Shown piece by piece: positions 44,604 through 53,501 of a stretch of 64,000 nt of DNA. The stretch is taken from contig JAIXQP010000050.1 of assembly GCA_027485675.1 (NCBI GenBank), positions 1-64,000 of the forward strand, in the 5' to 3' direction. The notes beneath the pieces are model-generated. The model worked only from the letters and a program-made list of their open reading frames with translations. It made no database searches and was not told the origin of the DNA. A program made the translations under genes and the position numbers. Origin of the DNA: Terriglobales bacterium. Lineage in GTDB: Bacteria; Acidobacteriota; Terriglobia; Bryobacterales; Bryobacteraceae. Each line of letters opens with the position of its first letter. Positions within the stretch are counted from its first letter, which is position 1.

Positions 44604-46199
44604 ATGTCCCTCCGTTGGAAGATCTGGCTGGCGGTGTTTGGCAGCGTGACGCTGCTGTTTGGGGTGACCGGGTGGATCCTGCAGCGGCATGCCATCGACA
44701 GCGCGACCCGCTCGCTCGAAGAAGAGATGCGGGGCCGTGTGCGGGCGTACGAGGCGGTGTGGCAGGCGCGGCAGGAGATGCTGGGGACCGCGGCGCTGCT
44801 GATGAGCAGCTTGCCGAACGTGCGGGCGGCGTTTGGAACGCAGGACGCGGCGACCATTCGCGACTCGGCGGCGGAGCTGCAAGGGATGCTGGCGGAGGGT
44901 CTGCGGGAGAAATCCTTCTTCGTGGTTTGCGATCCGCGGGGCGTGCCGATTGCGACGATCGCGGGCAAGGCGCCGGCGATGGCTACCTGGCCGACGGTGG
45001 AGGCCGCCGTACGGCAGAAATCGGGTTTCTTTGTGCAAGGGCGGGCGATCTACCAACTGGTGCTGACGCCGGTGATGGTGGATTCGGCCCGGGGGCCGGC
45101 GATGATCAGCCTGCTGGTGGCGGGCTATCCCGAGAGCGAGCGGCCGGAGCAGTTGACGGGCAGCGAGTTCGTCTTCTCGGTGGCGGGGGAGACGGTGGAG
45201 CGGCCGGGGGTTCGGCTGGACCGCCCGTTGCCGGGGCTGGACGGCAAGCCGGTGGGGACGCTGAGCATCTTCCGGACGCCGGGTCCGGCGGAGCGGGAGA
45301 TCGCCAATCTGCAGCGGGAGCTGATCTGGATGTGGGCCGCGGCGATGGGACTCAGCGTGGTGCTGAGCTTTTTTCTGGCGCGGCGGATCGTCGAGCCCAT
45401 TGGAGCGCTGGACCGGGCGGCGACGGCGATCGGCGAGCAGCGGTACGCCGAGCGGCTGCCGGTGACGAGTAACGACGAACTGGGGCGGTTGGCGGCAACG
45501 TTCAATTCGATGAGCGAAAGCCTGGAGGCGGCGCGGGGCGAGCTGATCCGGCAGGAGCGGATCTCGACCGTGGGGCGGATGGCTTCCGGGATCGTGCACG
45601 ATTTGCGGAATCCGCTGGCGGCGATTTATGGCGGCGCGGAGATGCTGATCGACTCGGATAATCTGGCTCCGGCGCAGACGAAGCGGTTGGCGGGGAATAT
45701 CTATGCGGCCAGCCGCCGCGTGCTCGAAATGCTGCAGGAGCTGCTGGACGCGGCGAAGGGGAAGACCGGCGAGTTCGAGGTTTGCCGGCTGCGGGAGGTG
45801 GTGGAGGCGGCGGTTGAGAGCCAGCAGGTGGGAGAGCAGATTCGGTTTCGCGTGGAGATTCCGGAGGAGTGGGAGCTGCCGATGGACCGGGCGCGGATGG
45901 AGCGCGTGTTCGTGAATCTGGTGGCGAACGCGATTGAAGTGATGCCGGAGGGCGGCGAAGTGGCCGTGGTGGCGCGGACGGAGGGGAAGGATGTGGTGGT
46001 GGAGGTGCGGGACCAGGGGCCGGGGATCGCCGAGGAGGTGCGCGGCCGGCTGTTCCAACCGTTCACGAGCTTCGGCAAGCGGAACGGGTTGGGCCTGGGG
46101 TTGGCGTTGAGCCGGCAGACGGTGCTGGAGCATGGCGGGGACCTGACGGCGGCTAATGGTCCGGCGGGAGCTGTGTTCTCGGTCAGGCTGCATGGGTGA
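44604..46199 (+). CDS. Membrane sensor histidine kinase
   Basis: A 531-residue kinase. Two TM segments (about 7-27 and 238-258) flank a periplasmic sensor (about 30-235). HAMP (about 255-310) leads to HisKA with H near 332 (MASGIVHDLRNPLA) and an HATPase domain with N-box NLVANAIEVMPEGG, G1 VRDQGPGIAEEV, F FQPFTSFGKRNG and G2 GLGLGLALSRQTVLEHGG. It is the probable partner of the two upstream response regulators and starts one base after the cupredoxin stop. Confidence 0.9.
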   Translation: MSLRWKIWLAVFGSVTLLFGVTGWILQRHAIDSATRSLEEEMRGRVRAYEAVWQARQEMLGTAALLMSSLPNVRAAFGTQDAATIRDSAAELQGMLAEGLREKSFFVVCDPRGVPIATIAGKAPAMATWPTVEAAVRQKSGFFVQGRAIYQLVLTPVMVDSARGPAMISLLVAGYPESERPEQLTGSEFVFSVAGETVERPGVRLDRPLPGLDGKPVGTLSIFRTPGPAEREIANLQRELIWMWAAAMGLSVVLSFFLARRIVEPIGALDRAATAIGEQRYAERLPVTSNDELGRLAATFNSMSESLEAARGELIRQERISTVGRMASGIVHDLRNPLAAIYGGAEMLIDSDNLAPAQTKRLAGNIYAASRRVLEMLQELLDAAKGKTGEFEVCRLREVVEAAVESQQVGEQIRFRVEIPEEWELPMDRARMERVFVNLVANAIEVMPEGGEVAVVARTEGKDVVVEVRDQGPGIAEEVRGRLFQPFTSFGKRNGLGLGLALSRQTVLEHGGDLTAANGPAGAVFSVRLHG

Positions 46200-46836
46200 G
46201 CTCTGGGGGGCGGTGGGATTCTCGCTGTGGGTGGCCGGGGCCTCGACGGCGCTGGCGCTGGCGACCGGGGTGTTCTTCGCGGTGCGTGGGACGCGGGTGC
46301 TGTGGCAGGTGCCGCTGGCGATGCCGCACTTGACGATGGCCGTCGTGGTGCTGCATCTGCTGGCGCCGAGCGGGCTGGTGGCGCGGGTGGTGTACGCGCT
46401 GGGCGGGATTGGGGCGCCGGGGGAGTTCCCGGATGTGGTGCAGGACCGGTGGGGCGCGGGGATCATCCTCGTCTACTGGATCAAGGAGACGCCGTTCTTC
46501 GCCCTGTTGGCGCGGACCGTGCTGGAGCGGCTGAGCGGGGAGTATGACGCGGTGGCGTCCACGCTGGGGGCGGACCGCTGGCAGCGGTTCCGGTACGTCA
46601 CGGGCCCGTTGCTGCTGCCGGCGCTGGGGCCCGCGGTGGTGCTGGTGTTTGGGTTCGTTTTCGCGAGTTATGACGTGGCGTTCCTGCTAGGGCGGACCTA
46701 CCCGGCGATGGTGAGCGTGGTGGCGCAGCGGCTGTTCGTGAGTGACCGGGAGACGGCGTTGGCCATTTCGGCGGGAATGGGGCTATTCAGCGCGGCGCTG
46801 GCGTGGGGCTATGTGAGGCTGCGGAGGCAATGGTGA
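46192..46836 (+). CDS. ABC importer permease 1, YnjC-like
   Basis: A 214-residue inner-membrane permease with about 6 hydrophobic segments and the EAA-type loop EYDAVASTLGADRWQRFRYVTGP near 124-146. Type I importer family, as in spermidine/iron/thiamine transporters and the YnjBCD system. It overlaps the kinase by 8 bases. Its tail (SVVAQRLFVSD, LAWGYVRLRRQW) is repeated in the downstream spacer. Confidence 0.82.
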   Translation: MGELWGAVGFSLWVAGASTALALATGVFFAVRGTRVLWQVPLAMPHLTMAVVVLHLLAPSGLVARVVYALGGIGAPGEFPDVVQDRWGAGIILVYWIKETPFFALLARTVLERLSGEYDAVASTLGADRWQRFRYVTGPLLLPALGPAVVLVFGFVFASYDVAFLLGRTYPAMVSVVAQRLFVSDRETALAISAGMGLFSAALAWGYVRLRRQW

Positions 46837-47085
46837 AAGGGCTGATCTGGCAGCCGGTCGATGGGGAGCGTGGTGGCGCAGCGGCAGTTTGTGAGCGAGA
46901 GGGAGATGCTGCTGGCTTGGGGCTATGTGAGGCTGCGGAGGCAATTGTGAAAGGGCTGAGTTGGATGCCGGTCGATGGGGAGCGTGGTGGTGCAGCGGCT
47001 GTTCGTGAGTGACGGGGAGATGCTGATGGCTTGGGGCTATGGGAGGCTGCGGACGCCATGGTGAAGTGGGTGGTCTGGCTGCCGG
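46804..47085 (+). repeat. 114-bp in-frame tandem duplication of the permease 1/permease 2 junction
   Basis: TGGGGCTATG starts at 46804, 46918 and 47032, so the period is exactly 114 bases (38 codons). Each unit joins the permease 1 tail to the head of permease 2: the ATGGTGA that ends permease 1 (46831-46837) is also the ancestral permease 2 start, and recurs as ATTGTGA and as the real ATGGTGA at 47058. The unit lacks 39 bases present in the permease 1 original. The result is a frame at 46831 encoding two degenerate 38-residue units before a TGA. Confidence 0.85.
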
Positions 47086-47762
47086 TGGTGTTTCTGCTGG
47101 TGCGGAGCCTGGCGACGCGCTGGTTCTGGCCGGCGGTTTGGCCGGGCGAATGGAGCGGGCGGGCGTGGGGCGCCGTGCGGGGGGAGCCGGTGTGGAACTC
47201 GCTGACACTGGCTTTGGCCGTGATGGTGGGCGCGGTGCTGATCGCTCTGCTGCTGGTGGCTTCGTTTCGTAAAAACGCGTGGGTGCGATGGGCCGTCATG
47301 ACGATGGCGCTGCTGCCGCCGCTGGCGGCGAGCGTGGGGCTGCACGGGGCGTTTCTGCAATTGGGTTTGACCGATTCTTGGTGGGGGGTCGCGCTGGTGC
47401 ATCTGATTCCGGCGACACCCTACGCGGTGATGGCCGTGGCCGGGAGCCTGTCGCGGTTCGATGAAGACCTGGTGGCGCAGGCGCGCACATTGGGCGCCGG
47501 GCGCTGGGCGATCTGGCGCTATGTGAAGGGCCCGGCCCTGGCGCCGGGGTTGGCGACGGGAGCCGTGTTCGCGTTCGTGGTCTCGTGGAGCCAGTATGTT
47601 TCGACGGCGCTGATCGGCGGCGGCCGCGTGGTGACACTGCCGATGGCGCTGGTGGGCTATCAGCAGAGCGGGGACGAGGCGGTGGCGGCGGCGCTGAGTC
47701 TGGTGTTCCTGGGGGCTCCGGTTATGCTTTCTGTATGGGTCGAGCGTGGCTGGGAATCTTAA
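47058..47762 (+). CDS. ABC importer permease 2
   Basis: A 234-residue inner-membrane permease: six hydrophobic stretches (for example VVWLPVVFLLVRSLAT and LTLALAVMVGAVLIALLLVA) and the EAA loop RFDEDLVAQARTLGAGRWAIWRYVKGP near 136-160. It pairs with permease 1. The ATG at 47058 matches the repeat-unit start; a longer frame from 47031 would include repeat sequence. The 3' end overlaps the substrate-binding protein by 28 bases. Confidence 0.82.
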   Translation: MVKWVVWLPVVFLLVRSLATRWFWPAVWPGEWSGRAWGAVRGEPVWNSLTLALAVMVGAVLIALLLVASFRKNAWVRWAVMTMALLPPLAASVGLHGAFLQLGLTDSWWGVALVHLIPATPYAVMAVAGSLSRFDEDLVAQARTLGAGRWAIWRYVKGPALAPGLATGAVFAFVVSWSQYVSTALIGGGRVVTLPMALVGYQQSGDEAVAAALSLVFLGAPVMLSVWVERGWES

Positions 47763-48787
47763 TCCTGTTGGCGGGATGCGCGAAGCCGCGCGAGGTGAGC
47801 TTTGCCATGTGGACCGGGGATGAGGCCCGGAACCGCTACTTCGAAGAAGTCGTGACGCCGGAGGTGCGGGCGAAGTACGGGTTGACGCTGCGGATTGTGC
47901 CCTACGGCCATACGGGCGAGGTGGTGAGCAAGCTGATCACGGAGAAGGCGGCGGGGAAGACGAGCGGCAGCAGCGTGGACGTGGTGTGGATCAACGGCGA
48001 GAACTTTCGGGCGGCGAAGCGGGCCGGGGTGCTTTGGGGGCCTATCGAGATGCCGCGGCTGTATCCGGACGAGGCGTACGGCAAGGACTTCGGCACGCCG
48101 ATTGAGGGCATGGAAACCCCGTGGCAGAGCGCGCAGTTCGTGATGGCGTGGGACACGGCGCGGTTCGCGGAGCCGCCGCGAACGGTGGACGGGCTGGTGG
48201 CCTGGGTGAAGGCGCATCCCGGCCGGTTCACCTACCCGGCGCCGCCCGAGTTTTCGGGCAGCGTGTTCACGCGGCATTTCCTGCTCGCCAAGGGGTTCGA
48301 CGGCGGCCTGGCGGCGCTGCGTGAGATGAAGCCGTACCTGTGGAAGCAGGGCGAAACGTACCCGGCGACGATCGCGGAACTCGACCGGCTTTTTGCGAAC
48401 AACGAGATCGACTTCGCGATGAGCTACGGGCCGAGCTTTGCGAGTGAACGGATTGAGCGCGGCACGTTTCCGCCGACGGTGCGGACGTTCGTTTTTGACA
48501 GCGGGACGATTGGGAACTATAACTATCTCGCCGTGCCCTTCAATGCGAGCGACCGGGAGGCGGCGCTGACGCTGATCCGCGATTTGACGTCGCGGGAGCG
48601 GCTGCTGGATATGGCGCAGAAACTCGGCCATACGTTTCCGCAGAAGGGGCCGGACCCGGGCCTGAAGCGGGGCGTTGCGACGCTGCCGATGGAGCTGCTG
48701 CGCGAGAGGTTCCTGCCGGAGCCCGACGCCGATGAACTCGTCCGCTTTGAGAAGGCGTGGCGGGAGCGGGTGCTGTTGGCGCGATGA
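47735..48787 (+). CDS. YnjB-like ABC substrate-binding lipoprotein
   Basis: A 350-residue periplasmic binding protein anchored by a lipobox (ILLAGC, Cys near 15). DVVWINGENFRAAKRAGVLWGPI near 77-99 is the hallmark of YnjB proteins, and EIDFAMSYGPSFAS near 224 forms the binding cleft. The substrate of YnjBCD systems is not established. The start at 47735 lies within the permease 2 gene, giving coupling; an upstream in-frame start would lack a signal peptide. Confidence 0.82.
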   Translation: MGRAWLGILILLAGCAKPREVSFAMWTGDEARNRYFEEVVTPEVRAKYGLTLRIVPYGHTGEVVSKLITEKAAGKTSGSSVDVVWINGENFRAAKRAGVLWGPIEMPRLYPDEAYGKDFGTPIEGMETPWQSAQFVMAWDTARFAEPPRTVDGLVAWVKAHPGRFTYPAPPEFSGSVFTRHFLLAKGFDGGLAALREMKPYLWKQGETYPATIAELDRLFANNEIDFAMSYGPSFASERIERGTFPPTVRTFVFDSGTIGNYNYLAVPFNASDREAALTLIRDLTSRERLLDMAQKLGHTFPQKGPDPGLKRGVATLPMELLRERFLPEPDADELVRFEKAWRERVLLAR

Positions 48788-49692
48788 CACGGGTGGAGCT
48801 TGAAGACATCCGGGTGGGCTACGCGGCGGAGGTGCTGCGGGGCGTCTCCGCGGAGTTTCGCGCGGGCGAGTTGACGGCGGTGCTGGGGCCATCGGGATGC
48901 GGCAAGACGACGCTGCTGAAGGTGGTGGCGGGGCTGCTGGCGGGCGAAGGCCGGGTGCGGTTCGACGGAGAAGAGATGAGCGGCGTGCCAGCGGAGCGGC
49001 GGGAGGTGGCGATGGTGTTTCAGAAGCCGCTGCTGTTTCCGCACCTGGACGTCCGGGGCAACGTGGAGTTCGGGCTGCGGATGCGCGGGCGGACGGAGGA
49101 CGTTGCCGCGATGATGGCCATGGCGGGGGTCGCCGACCTGGCCGGGCGACGAGTGGGGACGCTTTCGGGCGGGCAGGAGCAGCGGGTGGCGCTGGCGCGG
49201 GCGCTGGTGACGCGGCCGCGGGTGTTGCTGCTGGATGAGCCGTTTTCGGCGCTCGACGAAACGTTGCGCGCCGAGATGCGGAGCCTCGTGCGGCGCCTGC
49301 AGCGGGAGTTGCGGACGACCACCGTCTTCGTGACGCACGACCAGGAGGAGGCCTCGCTGGTGGCGGACCGGATCGTGCTGTTGCTGAATGGGCGCGTGGA
49401 GCAGGCGGGGACGGCCGCGGAGCTGTACGGGCGGCCGGCGACGGCCGAGGCGGCGCGCTTCTTCGGCTGGCAGGTGCTGCGGAGCGGGCAGGCGTTCCGG
49501 CCGGAAGAGGCGAGGCTGGGTGAGGCGGGATTGGCCGGGGAGGTGCGCGAGGTGGTGCGCTGGGCGCGGGGGACGCGGTATACGGTGGCGCTCGCAACGG
49601 GGGAGACGGTGACGGTGGACGAGGCCGGCTACGGGGCCGAGCGCCGGGGCGCCGTGAGAGTGGAGCTTTTGCGATATCTTGAATTCTCATGA
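48784..49692 (+). CDS. ABC importer ATP-binding protein
   Basis: A 302-residue ATPase with Walker A GPSGCGKTT near 38, Q-loop MVFQKPLLF, signature LSGGQEQR near 130, Walker B VLLLDEPFSALDE near 153 and the H-loop THDQEE. The C-terminal part (about 230-302) is a short TOBE-like regulatory region. It overlaps the binding-protein gene and the sulfatase gene by ATGA, so all are in one transcript. Confidence 0.92.
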   Translation: MTRVELEDIRVGYAAEVLRGVSAEFRAGELTAVLGPSGCGKTTLLKVVAGLLAGEGRVRFDGEEMSGVPAERREVAMVFQKPLLFPHLDVRGNVEFGLRMRGRTEDVAAMMAMAGVADLAGRRVGTLSGGQEQRVALARALVTRPRVLLLDEPFSALDETLRAEMRSLVRRLQRELRTTTVFVTHDQEEASLVADRIVLLLNGRVEQAGTAAELYGRPATAEAARFFGWQVLRSGQAFRPEEARLGEAGLAGEVREVVRWARGTRYTVALATGETVTVDEAGYGAERRGAVRVELLRYLEFS

Positions 49693-51161
49693 TGACGCGA
49701 CGGGGATTTTTGAGCGCGGCGGCCGCCGCCATGACCGCGGGGGCGCAGACGCCGAAACGGCCGAATGTGCTCTTCATCATCTTTGACGACTGGGGCTACG
49801 GACACGCGAGCGCCTACGGCGCCAAATGGGTGAAGACGCCCGGCTTCGACCGCGTCGCCAAAGAGGGCGCGCTGTTCACGCACGCCTTCACGTCGAACCC
49901 CAAGTGCAGCCCGTGCCGCGCGACGATTCTGACGGGGCGGAACTCCTGGCAGACCAAGGAGGCCGTGAGCCACTACAGCCTGTTTCCGAACGAGTTCGCC
50001 GTGTATCCGGCGGAGCTTGAAAAGGCCGGCTACTTCGTGGGCTTGACGGGGAAGGGCTGGGGGCCGGGAGACTTCGTTTCCACCGGCTGGAAACAGAATC
50101 CGGCGGGCAAGAGCTACGACACGAAGAAGACGAAGCCGCCCTTTTCGGGCATGGGTCTGAACGACTACGCGTCAAATTTCGAGGACTTTCTGAGCCAGCG
50201 GCCGAAGGATACGCCCTTCTGCTTCTGGATGGGCTTCCAGGAGCCGCACCGGGTCTACGAGGACGGCTCCGGACTGCGCAGCGGCAAGAAGCTCGAGGAC
50301 GTGACCGTGCCACCGTACTACCCGGATATAAAGACCGTGCGCAGCGACATGCTCGACTACGCCGTGGAGGTGGAGTACGCCGATGCGCATATCGGGCGGG
50401 TGCTCGATAAACTGGCCGCGCTGGGGGAGCTCGAGAACACGCTGGTGATTGTCACCTCCGACCACGGCATGCCGTTTCCGCGCGTGAAGGGCCAGATCTA
50501 TGAAGACGGTTTTCACATTCCGCTGGCCGTGCGGTGGGGCAGCGCGATGAAGGGCGGGCGGACGATCAACGACTTCATTACGACGCGCGATTTTGCGCCG
50601 ACGATTCTCGAAGCCGCGGGCGTGAAGGCCGGACCGACGTTTACGGGCAAGAGCTTCGTGGACGTGTTGAAGAGCGGGAAGGAGGGCGTCGTGGACCCCT
50701 CGCGCGAGTTCGTGATGGTGGCCAAGGAGCGGCACGACATCGGGCGGCCGAACGACGCGGGCTATCCGGTGCGGGCGATCCGGACGCGGCAGTATCTCTA
50801 CATCCGCAACTACACGCCGGACGTATGGCCGGCCGGGATGCCGGAGACGGGGTACCGCGATGTGGATGACAGCCCGACGAAGACGCTGCTGATCTCGAAC
50901 TTTGACCAGTACTACCGGCTTTCGTTCGGCAAGCGCGCGGCGGAGGAGCTCTACGACATTGAGGCCGACCCGGGTTGTATGAAGAATCTGTATGCCGAAG
51001 CGTCGATGACGATGGTGAAGCGGACGCTGCGGGACAAGATGGAAAAGGTGCTGAAGGACGAAGGGGATCCGCGGATGAACGGGAACGCCGCGTTTTTCGA
51101 TACCATCCAGTACACAGGTCCAAAGAAGCACTCGTACGAGACTTGGCTGAAGAATCAGTAG
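49689..51161 (+). CDS. Exported sulfatase 1 (N-sulfoglucosamine sulfohydrolase-like)
   Basis: A 490-residue sulfatase with a twin-arginine-like leader (MMTRRGFLSAAAAAMTAGAQ). The formylglycine motif C73-S-P75-C-R77 (PKCSPCRATILTGR) is complete, with metal ligands D33 and D34 (FDDWGYG) and VIVTSDHGMPF near 260. It needs an FGE-type or anaerobic maturase, not seen in the window. It is coupled to the ABC ATPase gene by ATGA and leads into the sulfite dehydrogenase genes. Confidence 0.9.
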   Translation: MMTRRGFLSAAAAAMTAGAQTPKRPNVLFIIFDDWGYGHASAYGAKWVKTPGFDRVAKEGALFTHAFTSNPKCSPCRATILTGRNSWQTKEAVSHYSLFPNEFAVYPAELEKAGYFVGLTGKGWGPGDFVSTGWKQNPAGKSYDTKKTKPPFSGMGLNDYASNFEDFLSQRPKDTPFCFWMGFQEPHRVYEDGSGLRSGKKLEDVTVPPYYPDIKTVRSDMLDYAVEVEYADAHIGRVLDKLAALGELENTLVIVTSDHGMPFPRVKGQIYEDGFHIPLAVRWGSAMKGGRTINDFITTRDFAPTILEAAGVKAGPTFTGKSFVDVLKSGKEGVVDPSREFVMVAKERHDIGRPNDAGYPVRAIRTRQYLYIRNYTPDVWPAGMPETGYRDVDDSPTKTLLISNFDQYYRLSFGKRAAEELYDIEADPGCMKNLYAEASMTMVKRTLRDKMEKVLKDEGDPRMNGNAAFFDTIQYTGPKKHSYETWLKNQ

Positions 51162-51170
51162 GAGAAGGAT

Positions 51171-52352
51171 ATGGCAGACCGGCGATCATTTTTGGGGCTA
51201 GCGGCAGTGTTGACGGCTTGTACGAAGTCGTCCAAGGAACCGAGCGTCGTGGAGCAGACGATGGCTCCTTACGGGGAGCGCGCGGGGGCGGAGGCCAAGA
51301 TCTTGCGGACCGCGACGGAGCGGACGGCGAGCGTTGGCGTGGGATCGAGCACGACGCCGTTGCAGGAGTTGCACGGGGTGATCACCCCGTCGGCGCTGCA
51401 CTTTGAACGGCACCACGCGGGAATTCCCAAGATCGATCCGGCGAAGCATACGCTGCTGGTGCACGGTCTGGTGGCGCAGCCGATGGAGTTTTCGCTCGAT
51501 GATCTGAAGCGGCTGCCGGCGGTGACGCGGACGCACTTCATTGAGTGCTCCGGCAATGGCGGCGGCGAGTTGCGCGGGGTCGCGGGCGCGACGGTCGAGA
51601 AGAGCCACGGGCTGCTGAGCTGTTCGGAGTGGACCGGGGTGCCGCTGAAGGTGCTGCTCGAACAGGCGGGCGTGAAGCCGGAGGCCAAGTGGGTGATTGC
51701 CGAGGGCGCCGACGCGTGCCGGATGGCGCGGAGCATTCCGATGGCCAAGTGTATGGAAGACGCGCTGGTGGTGTACGGGCAGAACGGCGAGGCGCTGCGG
51801 CCGGGCCAAGGCTATCCGCTGCGGCTGCTGTTGCCGGGGTTTGAAGGGAACTCGAGTGTGAAGTGGCTGGACCGGTTGCATGTCACCGAAGAGCCGGCGC
51901 AATCGAACCAGGAGACGGCGCACTATACGGACCTGCTGCCGGACGGCAAGGCGCGGCAGTTCTCGTTCGTCATGGATACGAACTCGGTAATCACGCGGCC
52001 GTCGGGCGGACAGAAGATCGCGGGCGGAGCGGGATTTGTCGAAATCAGCGGGATCGCCTGGACGGGGAACGGGAAGATCAAGCGGGTGGAGGTTTCGATG
52101 GACGGCGGCAAGACCTGGGTGGACGCCGCGCTCGAAGAGCCGGTGCTGTCGCGGAGCCTGACGCGCTTCCGGGCGCCGTGGGTTTGGGACGGCAAGGACG
52201 CCGTGATTCAGTCCCGGGCGACGGACGAAACAGGCTACATGCAGCCGACGCGCGACGAGATCGTAGAGGCGCGCGGGGTGAACAGCCAGTACCACTACCA
52301 TGGCGTGAAGCAGTGGGCGGTGAAGGCCGACGGGAGTGTGACGAATGTTTAG
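51171..52352 (+). CDS. soxC: Molybdopterin sulfite dehydrogenase, SoxC-like
   Basis: A 393-residue sulfite-oxidase-family protein. The N-terminus is a leader with a cysteine (MADRRSFLGLAAVLTACTK) compatible with export. The molybdenum ligand is likely C126 in THFIECSGNGGG, followed by WTGVPLKVLLEQAGV and the C-terminal dimerisation domain (GIAWTGNGKIKRVEVSMDGGKTWVDA). It oxidises sulfite or sulfane sulfur with its cytochrome partner, which starts 8 bases before its stop. It begins 9 bases after the sulfatase. Confidence 0.9.
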   Translation: MADRRSFLGLAAVLTACTKSSKEPSVVEQTMAPYGERAGAEAKILRTATERTASVGVGSSTTPLQELHGVITPSALHFERHHAGIPKIDPAKHTLLVHGLVAQPMEFSLDDLKRLPAVTRTHFIECSGNGGGELRGVAGATVEKSHGLLSCSEWTGVPLKVLLEQAGVKPEAKWVIAEGADACRMARSIPMAKCMEDALVVYGQNGEALRPGQGYPLRLLLPGFEGNSSVKWLDRLHVTEEPAQSNQETAHYTDLLPDGKARQFSFVMDTNSVITRPSGGQKIAGGAGFVEISGIAWTGNGKIKRVEVSMDGGKTWVDAALEEPVLSRSLTRFRAPWVWDGKDAVIQSRATDETGYMQPTRDEIVEARGVNSQYHYHGVKQWAVKADGSVTNV

Positions 52353-52875
52353 GATCGTATTCCTGCTGTGCGCGGTGAGCGCGTTCGCCCAGACCAAGTA
52401 TCCGGGCGTGGGGAAGGCCGCGGCGCCGGAGCGCGTGAAGGCGGCTGACAAGACGGTGATGGCCGATGGCCGCGGGTTGCCCGCAGGCAAGGGCAACGTG
52501 GAGACGGGGCGCGGGTTATACAAGACGCACTGCGCCGAATGCCACAACGAGGCCGGCGAAGGGCGCGATAAGCAGTGGCCGGCGCTGGTGGGCGGGACCG
52601 GGACCTTGGCGACGAAGGCGGCCAAGAAGACGGTGGGAAGCTACTGGCCGTATGCGACGACGGTGTGGGACACCATCGCGCGTTCGATGCCGTACAACAA
52701 CCCCGGGACCTTGAAGCCGGACGAGGTGTACGCGATTACGGCGTTCGTCCTGCACTTGAACGGGATTGTGCCGGCGGGGCAGGAGCTGGATGAGAAGTCG
52801 CTGCCGCAGGTGAAGATGCCCAACCGGGACGGTTTTATTCCGACGGCGCATCCGGATGTGAAGGCGAAACGGTAG
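52345..52875 (+). CDS. soxD: SoxD-like c-type cytochrome
   Basis: A 176-residue periplasmic monoheme cytochrome with a signal peptide (MFRIVFLLCAVSAFAQT). Heme motif C63-A-E-C66-H67; the axial Met is probably in IARSMPYNNPGTL near 114. YAITAFVLHLNGIVPAGQELDEKSLPQVKMPNRDGF is typical of SoxD C-termini. It accepts electrons from the SoxC-like subunit. Sox A, B, X, Y and Z are absent, so this is a SorAB/SoxCD-type sulfite system only. Confidence 0.88.
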   Translation: MFRIVFLLCAVSAFAQTKYPGVGKAAAPERVKAADKTVMADGRGLPAGKGNVETGRGLYKTHCAECHNEAGEGRDKQWPALVGGTGTLATKAAKKTVGSYWPYATTVWDTIARSMPYNNPGTLKPDEVYAITAFVLHLNGIVPAGQELDEKSLPQVKMPNRDGFIPTAHPDVKAKR

Positions 52876-52997
52876 GCGCGCTGGCAGTAACAGACGATCC
52901 GGATTTTTAACTGCCCACTTTGCCGCAGTTTGCACGGACCTCTCCACCGGCTTCGCTCCAACCGGAGCGTACTCTGGCGGCAGGAGGACATACATTG

Positions 52998-53501
52998 ATG
53001 TCACTACTGCAACCGACTCGATGGGGAATCTCGAAGCTATACCAGTTTCCCTACTTTCAAACTCGCGAAGACTTCTTCGAAGCCAACGGCTATGAGCCGC
53101 CGCCGTTCACGACGGCGCGTCCGCCAAAGTATTGGATCGACGAAGAGGCCAGAAACGCCGTTCGCCGGATCGTGGTCTACGATCAGGTGATCGCCTACGC
53201 CGCCAACGGTTCGCCGCTGGTCGGGCCGGATGGGCAGCCCGTCGTAGAGTCGCTCTCTCTGTTTCGGGAAGACGCGTTTAGTGTGAATATTCCTCCCACG
53301 GGAGTGAATATCGAAGGAGCCAGTCTGCCTCCCGTCCCGGTGCCGCTGCGCGCGCTGACCGAGGATGAGGAGTTGTTCTTCGCTATGCCAGGGGTCGTCG
53401 CCGTACGGCTCAAGTCGCATCAGGAGCCGGACCGTGGCTTCACGGAGGCAGACCGATCCCTACTTGTAGCGATTGCCAGGAAGCTGGGGCTGGCGGCCTA
53501 G
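52998..53501 (+). CDS. Hypothetical protein
   Basis: A 167-residue soluble protein without a recognised domain. A strong AGGAGG lies ten bases before the ATG at 52998, which decides the start over longer frames. It sits 122 bases after the cytochrome gene and converges with the proline-rich gene, overlapping it by 4 bases. Confidence 0.65.
   Translation: MSLLQPTRWGISKLYQFPYFQTREDFFEANGYEPPPFTTARPPKYWIDEEARNAVRRIVVYDQVIAYAANGSPLVGPDGQPVVESLSLFREDAFSVNIPPTGVNIEGASLPPVPVPLRALTEDEELFFAMPGVVAVRLKSHQEPDRGFTEADRSLLVAIARKLGLAA

Noticed and set aside
46831-47012. Separate small gene between the permeases
   Set aside because: It consists of two duplicated junction units, so I list it as a repeat; expression cannot be excluded.
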